From NCBI GenBank assembly GCA_001464195.1, contig LNEY01000012.1, forward strand, positions 62,001 through 126,000: 64,000 bases of DNA. Direction: 5' to 3'. Made by a program: the position numbers and the translations under genes. The stretch is from Burkholderiales bacterium Ga0077547. GTDB taxonomy: Bacteria > Pseudomonadota > Gammaproteobacteria > Burkholderiales > Burkholderiaceae_C. Below are positions 22,804 through 33,882 of the stretch, in pieces. The stretch's first letter is position 1. Every line of letters starts with the position of its first letter. The notes beneath the pieces are model-generated. The model did not search any database, was not told where the DNA came from, and worked only from the letters and a program-made list of their open reading frames with translations.

Positions 22804-25242
22804 TCAATGCTTCATCGGATCAGGCGTCGGCAGTGGCGGCACGGCTGCCACCACGGTGGCTTCCGACTTGGCATCGTCTGCCTTCGCCGGTTCGTCTTCA
22901 GGAAGTGCTTGCGGCATGCTTTGCAACGCCACCTCCAGTACCTGATCGATCCACTTCACAGGGACGATCTCAAGATGGTTCTTCACATTCTCCGGAATGT
23001 CTTGCAAGTCTTTCACGTTCTCTTCCGGGATGATCACCGTCTTGATGCCACCCCGGTGAGCTGCAAGCAATTTTTCCTTCAAGCCACCGATGGCAGTGAC
23101 CTCACCGCGCAGCGTGATCTCGCCGGTCATCGCGACATCGGCGCGCACCGGAATGCCCGTCAATGCAGAGACAAACGCGGTCGTCATTGCGGCACCAGCA
23201 CTGGGGCCATCCTTGGGCGTCGCGCCATCGGGCACGTGAATGTGAATATCGCGCTTCTCGAAAAGTTCGTCCTTGATACCCAACCGACGCGCACGAGCAC
23301 GGACCACCGACCGAGCCGCTTCCACCGACTCCTTCATGACATCACCCAGCGAACCTGTACGAATGATCACGCCCTTGCCCGGCATCATCGCGGACTCGAT
23401 GGTCAGGAGATCGCCGCCGACTTCCGTCCAAGCCAGCCCCACGACCTGGCCAACTTGGTTCTGCTTGGTGGCCTGACCGTAGTCGTGCTTGCGCACACCG
23501 AGGAAGTCGTTCAAGTTGTCAGCTGTGACGATGACCTTGTCAGTGACCTGCTTGAGCTGGATGCTCTTGACCACTTTGCGGCAGATCTTCGAGATCTCGC
23601 GCTCGAGCGAGCGCACGCCCGCCTCGCGGGTGTAGTAACGGATGATTCCGCGCACTGCGGCTTCCGTCACTTCCATCTCGGCATCCTTGACGCCATTGTT
23701 CTTGGCCTGCTTCGGCAGCAGATACCGCTGCGCAATATTGACCTTCTCGTCTTCCGTGTATCCCGACAGGCGAATCACTTCCATCCGGTCCAGCAGCGCC
23801 GGAGGGATGTTCATCGAGTTTGAGGTCGCGATGAACATCGTGTCGCTCAAGTCGAAATCGACCTCAACGTAGTGATCACTGAAGGTGTGGTTCTGCTCCG
23901 GATCAAGCACTTCGAGCAGCGCGCTCGAAGGGTCGCCCCGAAAATCCATGCCGAGTTTATCGATCTCGTCGAGCAGGAAGAGCGGATTACGCGTGCCCAC
24001 CTTGCTCAGGCTTTGCAGCACCTTTCCCGGCATCGAGCCGATGTAGGTGCGGCGATGGCCACGGATCTCAGCCTCGTCACGCACACCGCCCAACGCCATC
24101 CGCACAAACTTGCGCCCGGTCGCCCGCGCCACGCTCTGGCCGAGCGACGTCTTGCCGACACCCGGAGGGCCGACCAGGCAGAGGATCGGCGCCTTGACCT
24201 TGTCGACGCGCTGCTGCACCGCGAGGTACTCGAGGATGCGATCCTTGACCTTCTCTAGCCCGTAGTGATCTTCGTTCAACACGGCCTCAGCGAACGCAAG
24301 GTCGTGCTTGATCTTGGTCTTCTTGGTCCACGGCAGATTGACCAGCGTGTCGATGTAGTTGCGTACCACCGTGGCTTCGGCGGACATCGGCGACATCAGC
24401 TTGAGCTTCTTGAACTCGGCGTCAGCCTTCTTGCGCGCCTCTTTAGGCATCTTGGCGCCAATGATCTTCTTTTCGAGCTCCTCCATGTCGGCGCCATCTT
24501 CGCCGTCACCCAGCTCCTTCTGGATGGCCTTCACCTGTTCGTTCAGGTAGTACTCGCGCTGGCTCTTCTCCATCTGACGCTTGACGCGGCCACGGATACG
24601 CTTCTCGACCTGCAGGATGTCGACCTCGTGCTCGAGCTGTTCGAGCAGTTTCTCCAGACGCTTGTCAACCGCGAACAGGTCCAGCACGGACTGCTTGTTC
24701 TCGAGTTTCAGCGGCAAGTGCGCCGCGATGGTGTCAGCCAATCGGCCCGCATCGTCGATACCCGCGATCGACGTCAGAATTTCTGGAGGGATCTTCTTGT
24801 TGAGCTTGACGTACTGGTCGAACTGCTGCGTGACCGCACGGCGCAATGCCTCGATCTCTGGCTTCGTGTCGACTTCCGGTGGCATCGGCGTGACCTCGGA
24901 GATGAAGTACTCGCCGTTGTCGGTGATGCTGTGGGTGTGGGCTCGCTGCAGTCCCTCGACCAGCACCTTGACGGTGCCGTCGGGCAACTTGAGCATCTGC
25001 AGGATGGTCGACACGCAACCCACCTCGAACATGTCGTCGGGCTTGGGCTCGTCCTTGCCAGCCGCCTTTTGCGCCACCAGCATGATTTGACGACCCGCTT
25101 CCATTGCGGATTCAAGTGCCTTGATCGACTTGGGGCGCCCCACGAACAACGGGATCACCATGTGGGGAAACACCACCACGTCACGCAGGGGCAACAAAGG
25201 CAGCGTGATGGGCTCGGCTGGCAACACAGGATGTCCGGACAT
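22804..25242 (-). CDS. lon: ATP-dependent protease Lon
   Basis: [59 protein letters not shown]. Confidence 0.98.
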   Translation of the reverse strand: MSGHPVLPAEPITLPLLPLRDVVVFPHMVIPLFVGRPKSIKALESAMEAGRQIMLVAQKAAGKDEPKPDDMFEVGCVSTILQMLKLPDGTVKVLVEGLQRAHTHSITDNGEYFISEVTPMPPEVDTKPEIEALRRAVTQQFDQYVKLNKKIPPEILTSIAGIDDAGRLADTIAAHLPLKLENKQSVLDLFAVDKRLEKLLEQLEHEVDILQVEKRIRGRVKRQMEKSQREYYLNEQVKAIQKELGDGEDGADMEELEKKIIGAKMPKEARKKADAEFKKLKLMSPMSAEATVVRNYIDTLVNLPWTKKTKIKHDLAFAEAVLNEDHYGLEKVKDRILEYLAVQQRVDKVKAPILCLVGPPGVGKTSLGQSVARATGRKFVRMALGGVRDEAEIRGHRRTYIGSMPGKVLQSLSKVGTRNPLFLLDEIDKLGMDFRGDPSSALLEVLDPEQNHTFSDHYVEVDFDLSDTMFIATSNSMNIPPALLDRMEVIRLSGYTEDEKVNIAQRYLLPKQAKNNGVKDAEMEVTEAAVRGIIRYYTREAGVRSLEREISKICRKVVKSIQLKQVTDKVIVTADNLNDFLGVRKHDYGQATKQNQVGQVVGLAWTEVGGDLLTIESAMMPGKGVIIRTGSLGDVMKESVEAARSVVRARARRLGIKDELFEKRDIHIHVPDGATPKDGPSAGAAMTTAFVSALTGIPVRADVAMTGEITLRGEVTAIGGLKEKLLAAHRGGIKTVIIPEENVKDLQDIPENVKNHLEIVPVKWIDQVLEVALQSMPQALPEDEPAKADDAKSEATVVAAVPPLPTPDPMKH

Positions 25243-25264
25243 GAAAACCTCTCTTTCTCAGGCC

Positions 25265-25293
25265 TATCTAGGGCTTGAGCTGGCGATTGCAAG
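25265..25293 (-). promoter_or_regulatory. Candidate sigma32 (heat-shock) promoter of lon
   Basis: Minus strand CTTGCAA-N13-CCCTAGATA, compared with sigma32 consensus CTTGAAA-N(11-16)-CCCCATNT; just upstream of the lon start. Confidence 0.45.
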
Positions 25294-25296
25294 GAG

Positions 25297-25321
25297 CCGC
25301 GCGATGGATCGCATCGCGCGG
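25297..25321. other. 9-bp perfect inverted repeat downstream of clpX
   Basis: ccgcgcgat-ggatcgc-atcgcgcgg; no T-run follows on either strand. Confidence 0.6.
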
Positions 25322-25336
25322 TAGACCGGATTCAAT

Positions 25337-26605
25337 TCAGGCGCTGGCTTTGGCCTGCTCGCGATAGACGATCAGCGGCTTCGCGTTGTCGTCGATGGTG
25401 TGCTCATCAAGCACCACCTTGACGACGCTTTCAAACGAGGGCAGATCGAACATCGTGTCGTTCAGCGCCTGTTCCATGATTGAGCGCAAGCCGCGTGCCC
25501 CCGTCTTGCGGGCCAAGGCCTTGCGCGCGATGGCTGTGAGTGCCGATGGGCGGATTTCCAGATCGACGCCATCCATGCTGAACAATTTCTGATACTGCTT
25601 GACCAACGCGTTCTTGGGCTCGGTGAGGATCTGCACCAGTGCGTCTTCGGTCAACTCACCCAGCGTGGCCATCACCGGCAAACGCCCTACCAACTCGGGG
25701 ATCAAACCGAACTTGATCAGGTCCTCGGGCTCTGCTTCACGGAAGACCTCGCTCACCTTTCGGTCGGCCTTGCTCTTCACATTGGCTGCAAAACCGATCC
25801 CCGATTTTTCAGATCGGTTCTGGATGACTTTCTCCAGGCCATCGAACGCGCCCCCGCAAATGAACAGGATGTTCGTTGTGTCAATCTGCAGGAAGTCCTG
25901 GTTCGGATGCTTGCGGCCACCTTGCGGCGGTACGCTGGCCATCGTGCCCTCAACCAGCTTCAGCAAGGCCTGCTGCACGCCCTCGCCCGACACATCGCGG
26001 GTGATCGATGGGTTGTCGGCCTTGCGGGAAATCTTGTCGATCTCATCGATATAGACGATGCCGCGTTGCGCCCTCTCAACTTCGTAGTTGCAGTTTTGCA
26101 GCAGCTTCTGGATGATGTTTTCGACATCCTCACCAACGTAGCCTGCTTCAGTTAGCGTGGTCGCATCGGCAATCACGAAGGGAACATTGAGCAGTCGCGC
26201 CAGTGTTTGTGCGAGCAAGGTCTTGCCGGAGCCAGTCGGGCCGATGAGCAGAATGTTGCTTTTGGAGAGCTCGACCTCGTCTTTGTGGCGGCTCATGTGC
26301 TTGAGCCGCTTGTAGTGGTTGTAGACCGCGACAGCCAGTGTGCGCTTGGCTGGCTCCTGACCGATCACGTATTGATCGAGACTGGCCTTGATTTCACTGG
26401 GAATGGGCAGATCCGACTTGGCCGCTTTCGGATCAGCAACCTCTGCGGGCACCTCATCTCGGATGATGTCATTGCACAGCTCGATGCACTCATCGCAGAT
26501 GAAGACCGAGGGGCCTGCGATGAGCTTCTTGACCTCGTGCTGACTCTTGCCACAGAAGGAGCAGTACAGGACTTTTTCGCTCGAAGAGCCTTTTTTGTCG
26601 GCCAT
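25337..26605 (-). CDS. clpX: ATP-dependent Clp protease ATP-binding subunit ClpX
   Basis: Zinc finger [49 protein letters not shown]. Confidence 0.98.
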   Translation of the reverse strand: MADKKGSSSEKVLYCSFCGKSQHEVKKLIAGPSVFICDECIELCNDIIRDEVPAEVADPKAAKSDLPIPSEIKASLDQYVIGQEPAKRTLAVAVYNHYKRLKHMSRHKDEVELSKSNILLIGPTGSGKTLLAQTLARLLNVPFVIADATTLTEAGYVGEDVENIIQKLLQNCNYEVERAQRGIVYIDEIDKISRKADNPSITRDVSGEGVQQALLKLVEGTMASVPPQGGRKHPNQDFLQIDTTNILFICGGAFDGLEKVIQNRSEKSGIGFAANVKSKADRKVSEVFREAEPEDLIKFGLIPELVGRLPVMATLGELTEDALVQILTEPKNALVKQYQKLFSMDGVDLEIRPSALTAIARKALARKTGARGLRSIMEQALNDTMFDLPSFESVVKVVLDEHTIDDNAKPLIVYREQAKASA

Positions 26606-26654
26606 GAAAAGGTGCTACCGGTTGGCGAAAGTGCTGTTTCGATAATAGAACAAA

Positions 26655-26690
26655 TGAAAACGGGACCTTGCGGTGAAGAAAGGCCCCGTT
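26655..26690 (-). terminator. Terminator-like hairpin downstream of clpP
   Basis: Minus strand AACGGGGCC...GGTCCCGTT followed by TTTC. Confidence 0.5.
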
Positions 26691-26719
26691 GGCTGCATTG
26701 ATCAGGCCACTTATGCCGT

Positions 26720-27328
26720 TCAGGAACGCTTCGAAATCACCTCGTCGATCAGACCGTACTCCTTCGCTTCGCCGGACGACATGAAGTAGTCACGCTCCGA
26801 ATCAGCACGAATCTTCTCGATGGGCTGGCTGGTACGCTCGGCCAGAACCTGGTTCAGGTTCTCACGCAATTTCAGGATTTCGCGCGCCTGGATTTCGATG
26901 TCGGTGGCTTGACCCTGCGCGCCGCCAGATGGCTGGTGAATCATCACGCGCGAATTCGGCAATGCGAAGCGCTTGCCCTTGGTACCGGCAGCCAAAAGGA
27001 AAGCGCCCATGCTGGCGGCGATGCCCATGCACAAGGTCGACACATCGGGCTTGATGAAGTTCATGGTGTCAAAAACCGACAGGCCAGCGCTCACGGAGCC
27101 ACCTGGAGAGTTGATGTAAAGCGAAATATCCTTGTCTGGGTTTTCGCTTTCCAGAAACAACAGTTGCGCAACGACAACGTTGGCAGACTGGTCGTTGACC
27201 GGACCGACCAGGAAGATCACCCGCTCACGCAGCAGGCGCGAATAGATGTCGTAGGCGCGTTCGCCACGGCCGGATTGCTCGATGACCATGGGGACCATGC
27301 CCAGGGCTTGCGTGTCAAGTGCGCTCAT
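26720..27328 (-). CDS. clpP: ATP-dependent Clp protease proteolytic subunit
   Basis: [67 protein letters not shown]. Confidence 0.98.
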   Translation of the reverse strand: MSALDTQALGMVPMVIEQSGRGERAYDIYSRLLRERVIFLVGPVNDQSANVVVAQLLFLESENPDKDISLYINSPGGSVSAGLSVFDTMNFIKPDVSTLCMGIAASMGAFLLAAGTKGKRFALPNSRVMIHQPSGGAQGQATDIEIQAREILKLRENLNQVLAERTSQPIEKIRADSERDYFMSSGEAKEYGLIDEVISKRS

Positions 27329-27427
27329 GCGTTTTGTCCTTGTTGTGTCTGTCCGTTGTGAGCCCGTGTTGGCCTCCCCAACTTCGAATTATGTCGTCAC
27401 AAGCGCCATCAACGAGACACCCCGAAA

Positions 27428-27461
27428 TGAACAAGGGCACCGGCCTTGCGGCGCGGTGCCC
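27428..27461 (-). terminator. Terminator-like hairpin downstream of tig
   Basis: Minus strand GGGCACCGCGCCGCAAGGCCGGTGCCC followed by TTGTTCATTT. Confidence 0.45.
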
Positions 27462-27482
27462 CGTCGATAGCGGCTGTCGCGC

Positions 27483-28790
27483 TCAGCTCGCCATCAACTC
27501 GTCGAAGGTCAACGACTTGTCGATCACTTTGGCGCGTGCCAGCACGAAATCGGTGACATTGCCTTCGACCACCGTCGCCTCGACATCGGCCATCCGTTGG
27601 CGATCACCCAGGTACCAGCTGAACACCTCAGCCGGCTTTTCGTAGCTTTGCGCCAATTCCTGGATGTGAGCATGCAATTGCTCTGGCTTCGGCTGCAGAT
27701 CGTTCAGTCGAACCAGTTCGCCGACGACCAACCCCAACCGAACACGCCGCTCGGCTTGCGGCATGAAGATCTTCGGAGGAATCTGCTCCTTGGTGATCGA
27801 TTTGTTGCCGCGCTGCTTCATGTCGGCCAGCGCGTTCTCGACCAGGCGGTTCAGCTCGTCATCCACGAGCACATTGGGCACATCGAGTTCGCTGTGCTTG
27901 ATCAGGGCGTCCATCACCGAGGCCTTGTTGCGCACCCCGATGCGGGCCTTGACCTCACGTTCCAGGTTGGCACGCACGTCCTTGCGCAAGCTTTCCACGG
28001 ATCCGTCGGCAATGCCCAGAGAGCGAGCAAATTCGTCGGTCAGCTCGGGCAGGCTCGAGGCCTCGATGCCCTTGATCGTGACCAGGAAATCGGCCTCCTT
28101 GCCGGCCAACTCCTGCGTCTGGTAATTCTGGGGGAAGGTCAGTGGGAAGGTCTTGGACTCGCCCACCTTCATGCCACGGACGGCTTGATCAAACGTCTCC
28201 AACATCTGACCCTCCCCGATCACGAACTGGAAGTCGGTCGCGGTGCCGAACTCGAAAGGAACACCGTCGAGCTTGCCTTCGAAGTCGATGGTCACGCGGT
28301 CCGTCTCGACGGCGCCTTCGCTCGCCGGACGCGCCAAGAAGGAACGACGCTGCTTGCGCAGGATGCCGATCGTGCGATCGATGGCGGCATCGTCCACTTC
28401 GGCAGAGAAGCGCTCGACCTCGGCTTCTTCCAGGTTGCCGACCTTCACTTCCGGGAATATCTCGAACAACGCATCGAACGTCAGTTCATTGGGGTTGCCA
28501 GTGTTTTTCTCGGACAGACGCGGTGCGCCCGCCACGCGCAGATTGGCCTCGGAGACCGCCTTGGCGAATTCCTTGCCGAGCTTGTCGTGAATCACCTCGT
28601 TCTCGACCGACCTGCCGAAGCGCTTGGACATCACGCTCAGGGGCACCTTGCCCGGCCGAAAACCGTCCACCTTGGCGGTGCGTGCGAGCTCCTTCAGGCG
28701 GGTATTGATCTCGCCATTGATGGTTTCAGTAGGCAAGGTCAGCGTGATTCGCCGTTCCAGCTTTTCGAGGGTTTCGACGGTCACTGTCAT
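27483..28790 (-). CDS. tig: Trigger factor
   Basis: MTVTVETLEKLERRITLTLPTETINGEINTRLKELARTAKVDGFRPGKVPLSVM. Confidence 0.97.
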   Translation of the reverse strand: MTVTVETLEKLERRITLTLPTETINGEINTRLKELARTAKVDGFRPGKVPLSVMSKRFGRSVENEVIHDKLGKEFAKAVSEANLRVAGAPRLSEKNTGNPNELTFDALFEIFPEVKVGNLEEAEVERFSAEVDDAAIDRTIGILRKQRRSFLARPASEGAVETDRVTIDFEGKLDGVPFEFGTATDFQFVIGEGQMLETFDQAVRGMKVGESKTFPLTFPQNYQTQELAGKEADFLVTIKGIEASSLPELTDEFARSLGIADGSVESLRKDVRANLEREVKARIGVRNKASVMDALIKHSELDVPNVLVDDELNRLVENALADMKQRGNKSITKEQIPPKIFMPQAERRVRLGLVVGELVRLNDLQPKPEQLHAHIQELAQSYEKPAEVFSWYLGDRQRMADVEATVVEGNVTDFVLARAKVIDKSLTFDELMAS

Positions 28791-28824
28791 GATCAGAAAC
28801 TTTCTGTATACGTTGAGTTGTGGC

Positions 28825-28911
28825 TGGTGCGCGGGGCGGGACTCGAACCCGCACACCATTGCTGGCGTCAGGACCTAAACCTGGTGCGTCTACCAATTTC
28901 GCCACCCGCGC
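28825..28911 (-). tRNA. tRNA-Leu(TAG)
   Basis: Minus strand GCGCGGGTGGCGAAATTGGTAGACGCACCAGGTTTAGGTCCTGACGCC...GTTCGAGTCCCGCCCCGCGCACCA; anticodon TAG; 34 bp upstream of tig. Confidence 0.95.
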
Positions 28912-29025
28912 GGGGCCGATTCAAACGTCAAGAGCTCGCGCTTGCATCAGACGCCACTTTCCGCGCACCGCGGAAAGCCCGCGAGTTTAACCGTGAGCGC
29001 CGCGGCTGCATGGACAATATGCGCC

Positions 29026-29880
29026 GTGAGCGTTGAGCACTACGAAAATTTCCCTGTGGCCTCCTGGTTGTGTCCTGCCCCTTTGAGGGGCGCGGTGGCA
29101 GCCATCTACTGGTTCGCCAGAACCGCCGACGACATCGCCGACGAAGGCGATGCGACCCCGTCGCAGCGCCTGGCCGACCTGTCCGCCTACCGCGCCGATC
29201 TGGCGGCCATCGCCAAGGGCCTGCCCCCCTCGCCTCGCTGGCAGACAGTGTTTGCGCCCCTGCAGATCGCAATGGACCGCCACCGGTTACCGGTCGGCTT
29301 GCTGGGTGATCTGCTCAGCGCATTCGAACAGGATGTCGTGAAAACCCGCTACGTCGACCGGGCCGAGGTGCTGGACTACTGCAGCCGTTCGGCCAATCCA
29401 GTGGGCCGGTTGCTGCTGCATTTGTATGGCGTCCAGGACGCCGAGTCACTGGTGCAGTCCGACGCGATTTGCACCGCCTTGCAGCTCATCAATTTCTGGC
29501 AAGACCTGGGCATCGACACCGCGCGTGGCCGGCTGTACCTGCCAATGGCCGACATCGCTTCGCACGGTTTATCGGTAGATGGCCTGCTCGCCCGCCAGGA
29601 CAGCCCGGCGGTGCGCGGCCTGATCGCCGAGATGACAACCTGGGCACGCTCGCTGATGCTGCAGGGCGCGCCGCTGGTGCACCGCGTGGCCGGGCGTGCC
29701 GGATGGGAGCTGCGTCTGGTGGTGCAAGGCGGGCTGCGCATTGCCGACAAGATCGAACAGATGGACCACGCCACACTGTTGCAGCGTCCACGCATTGGCA
29801 AAGCCGATGCACCGCTGCTGCTGTGGCGCGCGTTGCGAATGCGCGCCCCCACGACGACACTCAATCGAAAATCTGCATGA
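29026..29880 (+). CDS. hpnC: Squalene synthase HpnC
   Basis: VEHYENFPVASWLCPAPLRGAVAAIYWFARTADDIADEGDA; first of three adjacent hpnCDE genes; GTG start likely. Confidence 0.92.
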   Translation: MSVEHYENFPVASWLCPAPLRGAVAAIYWFARTADDIADEGDATPSQRLADLSAYRADLAAIAKGLPPSPRWQTVFAPLQIAMDRHRLPVGLLGDLLSAFEQDVVKTRYVDRAEVLDYCSRSANPVGRLLLHLYGVQDAESLVQSDAICTALQLINFWQDLGIDTARGRLYLPMADIASHGLSVDGLLARQDSPAVRGLIAEMTTWARSLMLQGAPLVHRVAGRAGWELRLVVQGGLRIADKIEQMDHATLLQRPRIGKADAPLLLWRALRMRAPTTTLNRKSA

Positions 29881-30728
29881 CGCCAGAACAACAATACGTG
29901 CAAGACAAGGCCGCCAAGAGCGGCTCGAGCTTCTACTACGCCTTTCTGTTCCTGCCGCCGCCCCGGCGCGCCGCGATCACGGCGTTCTACACCTTCTGCC
30001 GAGAAGTCGACGATGTGGTCGATGAGACCAGCGATGCTGGGGTCGCCGCCACCAAGCTGGCCTGGTGGCGAGGCGAAGTCGCCAGTGCTTTCGCCGGTCG
30101 GCCGACCCATCCGGTGATGAAGGCTCTGATGCCGCACACCGGCCCGTTTTCGATCGAGGCCAGACATCTGCAGGCCGTCATCGACGGCTGCCAGATCGAC
30201 CTGGAACAGACACGCTTCCTCGACTTCCCTGGCCTGACACGCTACTGCCATCTGGTGGCCGGCATCGTCGGCGAGGTGGCTTCGAGCATCTTCGGCCGTA
30301 GCAGCGAGGCCACGATCCAGTACGCCCACAAACTCGGCTTGGCGATGCAGTTGACCAACATCATCCGCGACGTCGGCGACGACGCGCGACGTGGCCGCAT
30401 CTACCTCCCGGTATCGGAGCTACAGCGCTTCGACGTCAAGGCCAGCGAACTCCTGCTGCGCACTGCTCCCTATGGGTACAGCGATCGATTCAGCGCGCTG
30501 ATGCGCTTTCAAGCGGAGCGGGCGCATCAGACCTATGACGAGGCCATGGCATTGCTGCCTGACGTCGACCGCCAGCCCCAGAAGCCAGGGCTGATGATGG
30601 CCAACATCTACCGCAGCTTGCTGCGCGAGATCGAGGCCGATGGCTTTCAGGTGCTGCACCAGCGCACCTCGCTCACGCCTGTGCGCAAGCTCTGGATCGC
30701 GCTGCGCACCCACTGGCAGGGCCGCTGA
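29877..30728 (+). CDS. hpnD: Presqualene diphosphate synthase HpnD
   Basis: SSFYYAFLFLPPPRRAAITAFYTFCREVDDVVDE...LTNIIRDVGDDARRGRIYLP. Confidence 0.93.
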   Translation: MTPEQQYVQDKAAKSGSSFYYAFLFLPPPRRAAITAFYTFCREVDDVVDETSDAGVAATKLAWWRGEVASAFAGRPTHPVMKALMPHTGPFSIEARHLQAVIDGCQIDLEQTRFLDFPGLTRYCHLVAGIVGEVASSIFGRSSEATIQYAHKLGLAMQLTNIIRDVGDDARRGRIYLPVSELQRFDVKASELLLRTAPYGYSDRFSALMRFQAERAHQTYDEAMALLPDVDRQPQKPGLMMANIYRSLLREIEADGFQVLHQRTSLTPVRKLWIALRTHWQGR

Positions 30729-32021
30729 TTGGACAGCACCTCGACGGGCCGCCGGCTGGCGGTGATCGGCGGGGGCTGGGCCGGTCTGGCTGCCGCCGTC
30801 GAGGCCACCACGCTCGGCGATCAGGTCGCGCTGTTCGAGATGGCGCCCACGCTCGGCGGGCGCGCCCGCAGCGTCAGCCGGGTGGAACCCGCTCTGGACA
30901 ACGGCCAGCACATCTTGATCGGTGCCTACACCGACACCCTGCGTCTGATGCGCCAACTGGGCGTCGACAGCACGACCGCGCTGTTACGCACCTCGCTGAC
31001 CTTGGTCGATCCCCAGGGCGTCGGACTGCGGTTGCCCAGCGGCCCACCCATCCTGTCATTCGCCCGCGGTGTGTTGGCCCACCGCGGCTGGACAGTGCGG
31101 GAGCGCGCAGCCTTACTGCTCAAAGCGATTTACTGGGCCAGCATCGGCTTCACCTGCCGCTCCGACCTGACGGTCAGCAGCCTGTGCTCCGACCTGCCGC
31201 AAGCGGTGCAGCGTGACCTGATCGAGCCACTCTGTGTCTCGGCACTCAACACGCCGGCACCCCAGGCCAGCGCCCGCGTGTTCCTGCGCGTGTTGCGCGA
31301 CGCGATGTTCTCCGGACCGGGTTCTGCTGATCTGCTGCTGCCGCGCCAGCCACTTGGTGATCTGGTGCCGGAGCCAGCTCACCAATGGCTGACGCAGCGT
31401 GGCGCTCGCGTGTTGACCTCACGGCGTGTCATGAACCTCGAATGCGACCGCGGACTGTGGCTGGTCGATGGTGAGCCGTTCGACGGGGTGGTGCTCACTT
31501 GCACCGCCGGTGAAGCCAGCCGGCTCGCGCGCGCCCATGCGCCGCTGTGGGGCCGCTGCGCTGCCGCGCTGTGGTACGAGCCCATCGCCACGGTGTATGC
31601 GATGTCACGCGGCACTCGGCTGCCGCAGCCGATGACGGTATTGCGCGCCGACGCGCCGCATGGCCCGGCCCAGTTCGTGTTCGATCATGGCTGGCTGAGC
31701 GGTCGCGATGGTCTGTTGAGCTTTGTCATCAGCGCCGCTGAGCCGTGGGTCGAAGCCGGGCCGGACGCCACCGCGCACGCGGTGTTGGCGCAGGCGAATG
31801 CGCAACTGGCTGAGCATCTGCGTGAGCCGCTTCAAACGTTGCGTGTCTTCAACGAAAAGCGCGCTACGTTCCGCTGCAAACCTCGCCTGCAGCGCCCACC
31901 GCCGCGCATCACGGCAGGCCTGATGGCCGCAGGCGACTATGTCGAAGGCCCTTATCCCGCCACGCTCGAAGGTGCCGTTCGATCTGGCTTGCACGCCGCG
32001 CGGACCTGGCGTCAGGGTTGA
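30729..32021 (+). CDS. hpnE: Hydroxysqualene dehydroxylase HpnE
   Basis: FAD motif RLAVIGGGWAGLAAAVEAT; GGRARS; immediately follows hpnD. Confidence 0.92.
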   Translation: MDSTSTGRRLAVIGGGWAGLAAAVEATTLGDQVALFEMAPTLGGRARSVSRVEPALDNGQHILIGAYTDTLRLMRQLGVDSTTALLRTSLTLVDPQGVGLRLPSGPPILSFARGVLAHRGWTVRERAALLLKAIYWASIGFTCRSDLTVSSLCSDLPQAVQRDLIEPLCVSALNTPAPQASARVFLRVLRDAMFSGPGSADLLLPRQPLGDLVPEPAHQWLTQRGARVLTSRRVMNLECDRGLWLVDGEPFDGVVLTCTAGEASRLARAHAPLWGRCAAALWYEPIATVYAMSRGTRLPQPMTVLRADAPHGPAQFVFDHGWLSGRDGLLSFVISAAEPWVEAGPDATAHAVLAQANAQLAEHLREPLQTLRVFNEKRATFRCKPRLQRPPPRITAGLMAAGDYVEGPYPATLEGAVRSGLHAARTWRQG

Positions 32022-32048
32022 GCCATCGCCGCCGCTCCATGCGCGGAT

Positions 32049-33167
32049 TCAGCGCAAGGGAAACGGTGCGGCCAGCGGTTCTCCGATGAACAAGCCTTGC
32101 TGTGGCCACGCCACGCTCTTCCAGTACGCCTCGATCAGTGTGGCGCCCTGCACATAGTGCAGCAACACGATCTGCGGGTGTGGGAACTTCTGCGGATGCG
32201 AGCACGGCTCCGACACGGTGCCGTAACTGCCGGTCGCCCCGGAGGCGATCCACTCCAGCGCGCTCATCTGCCCGTACTTGCCATCGAGGCGGCCACCGAA
32301 CGAGGTGAGGTGGTCCGCCAGTCCGCCAGGCACCCACTGCAGCGTATCGAGCTTGTCGACGCGCACCTTTCCCGTCTCGTACAGCAGCAGCCGTTCTGCG
32401 CCTTCGAGCACCTCGGCCTGTTCAACATGAACCTCGACACCGAAGCCCGCGATGCGCCCCGGTGCCGGAAACAGTGGTGCGCGCACGCTGCGCGCCTTGT
32501 CCTTGGTGATCAGGTAGTGCGCATGCACGTCAGGTGCGCCGTGCAGGCTCAGCGTGTGATCAGAAGCCACCCCGCGCCGGATCATCGCCTCCGCCATGGC
32601 CACATCCTTCGCGGCCAACAGCATCGACGGCCGCAGTTGCAGATCGGAGTGCGGCCGGACAGTGGCTGAATTGAAGTACCGCGAGGGCCTCGAAGGTTCG
32701 CAGGACTTCGAGCACAGCGCCGCGTCGTAGCCGAGCGCCAACGCCCCGGTGATCGAATTGCAGCCCACAGCGAACGGCTCGACCCAGGCCAAGGCCAGCG
32801 CCTGGATTTCCGGGCCGAAGAACACCTTGATGCGCTCTTGCAGCGCCTCGAACTCCTCGAGCGTCAAATCAGCACGGCGCGGTAGTTCGACACGCAGCAC
32901 CTGCGCATTGGTGAGCCTTCGGGCCTCGCGATAGAACTCGCCAACCGCAACCGAGTACGGATCACTGGTATTGATCACCAGTCCGAGTTCTCTCGCGGTC
33001 AGCCGCTCATGGATGCGTGGCGCAACAGTCTGCACGGCTCGGCGCGGGAGCGCCTCGGCCGATGACGCAGCGCTGGATGGTTCTGGTTGCGGTGCCGCCC
33101 ACGCAGGCATCGGTCCCATAGCCATCACCAGGCCACCGAGCCATATGCCGTATCGGCGCCAGCGCAT
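32049..33167 (-). CDS. TIGR03790-like protein of unknown function
   Basis: RELGLVINTSDPYSVAVGEFYREARRLTNAQVLRVELP; Cys/Gly-rich C-terminal half; signal peptide MRWRRYGIWLGGLVMAMGPMPAWA. Confidence 0.7.
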   Translation of the reverse strand: MRWRRYGIWLGGLVMAMGPMPAWAAPQPEPSSAASSAEALPRRAVQTVAPRIHERLTARELGLVINTSDPYSVAVGEFYREARRLTNAQVLRVELPRRADLTLEEFEALQERIKVFFGPEIQALALAWVEPFAVGCNSITGALALGYDAALCSKSCEPSRPSRYFNSATVRPHSDLQLRPSMLLAAKDVAMAEAMIRRGVASDHTLSLHGAPDVHAHYLITKDKARSVRAPLFPAPGRIAGFGVEVHVEQAEVLEGAERLLLYETGKVRVDKLDTLQWVPGGLADHLTSFGGRLDGKYGQMSALEWIASGATGSYGTVSEPCSHPQKFPHPQIVLLHYVQGATLIEAYWKSVAWPQQGLFIGEPLAAPFPLR

Positions 33168-33410
33168 GAGGCGACCGCAATGAGCACCGCGCTTTTCACA
33201 ACTCCTGTTGAACATGCACGAGTTCCGCCATTCAGGACGGCAGTGAGCCGCCAAGCGGGACCTTAACAGCGCTGCTGCCCCGGTGGCTCGTGGCAGCAGC
33301 CACTCACTGATGAGAGACAAACACGGGGAGCCGTTCAAACGCCGCTACATTGAGCGCACCTGCCACCCTGGGCCAACACCCAGCCGTCCAGGGATCTCAA
33401 TAGGAACAGC

Positions 33411-33857
33411 ATGTCTACACGCAGCGTCCATCTCCACCGCGTGCTCCGCACAACGCCTGAGAGGGTCTATCGTGCCTTTCTCGAATCCGATGCGCTGAGC
33501 AAATGGCTTCCCCCCTATGGCCACACCTGCCAGGTGCATCAGATGGATGCTCGGGCTGGCGGCAAGTTCAGGATGACGTTTCGCAACTTTGCCTCCGGTC
33601 ATGCGCACTCGTTTGGCGGAGAGTTTCTCGAACTGCTTCCGAACGAACTGATTCGCTACACCGATCAGTTCGACGACCCAAGCCTGCCGGGCGTACTGAC
33701 GGTGTCGGTGACTCTGAAGCCCGTGCTGTGCGGCACGGACATCGACATCGTGCAAGACGGCATTCCTGATGTCATTCCGCTGGAGATGTGCTTCCTGGGC
33801 TGGCAGGAGTCCCTGACGCAGCTGGCCACCCTGGTCGAACCCGATATGCCGGGTTGA
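33411..33857 (+). CDS. SRPBCC / AHSA1-type domain protein
   Basis: VHLHRVLRTTPERVYRAFLESDALSKWLPPYG...GGKFRMTFRNF...CFLGWQESLTQLATLVEP. Confidence 0.85.
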   Translation: MSTRSVHLHRVLRTTPERVYRAFLESDALSKWLPPYGHTCQVHQMDARAGGKFRMTFRNFASGHAHSFGGEFLELLPNELIRYTDQFDDPSLPGVLTVSVTLKPVLCGTDIDIVQDGIPDVIPLEMCFLGWQESLTQLATLVEPDMPG

Positions 33858-33882
33858 CTCGACGTACTTGGTGGGCTTGCCA

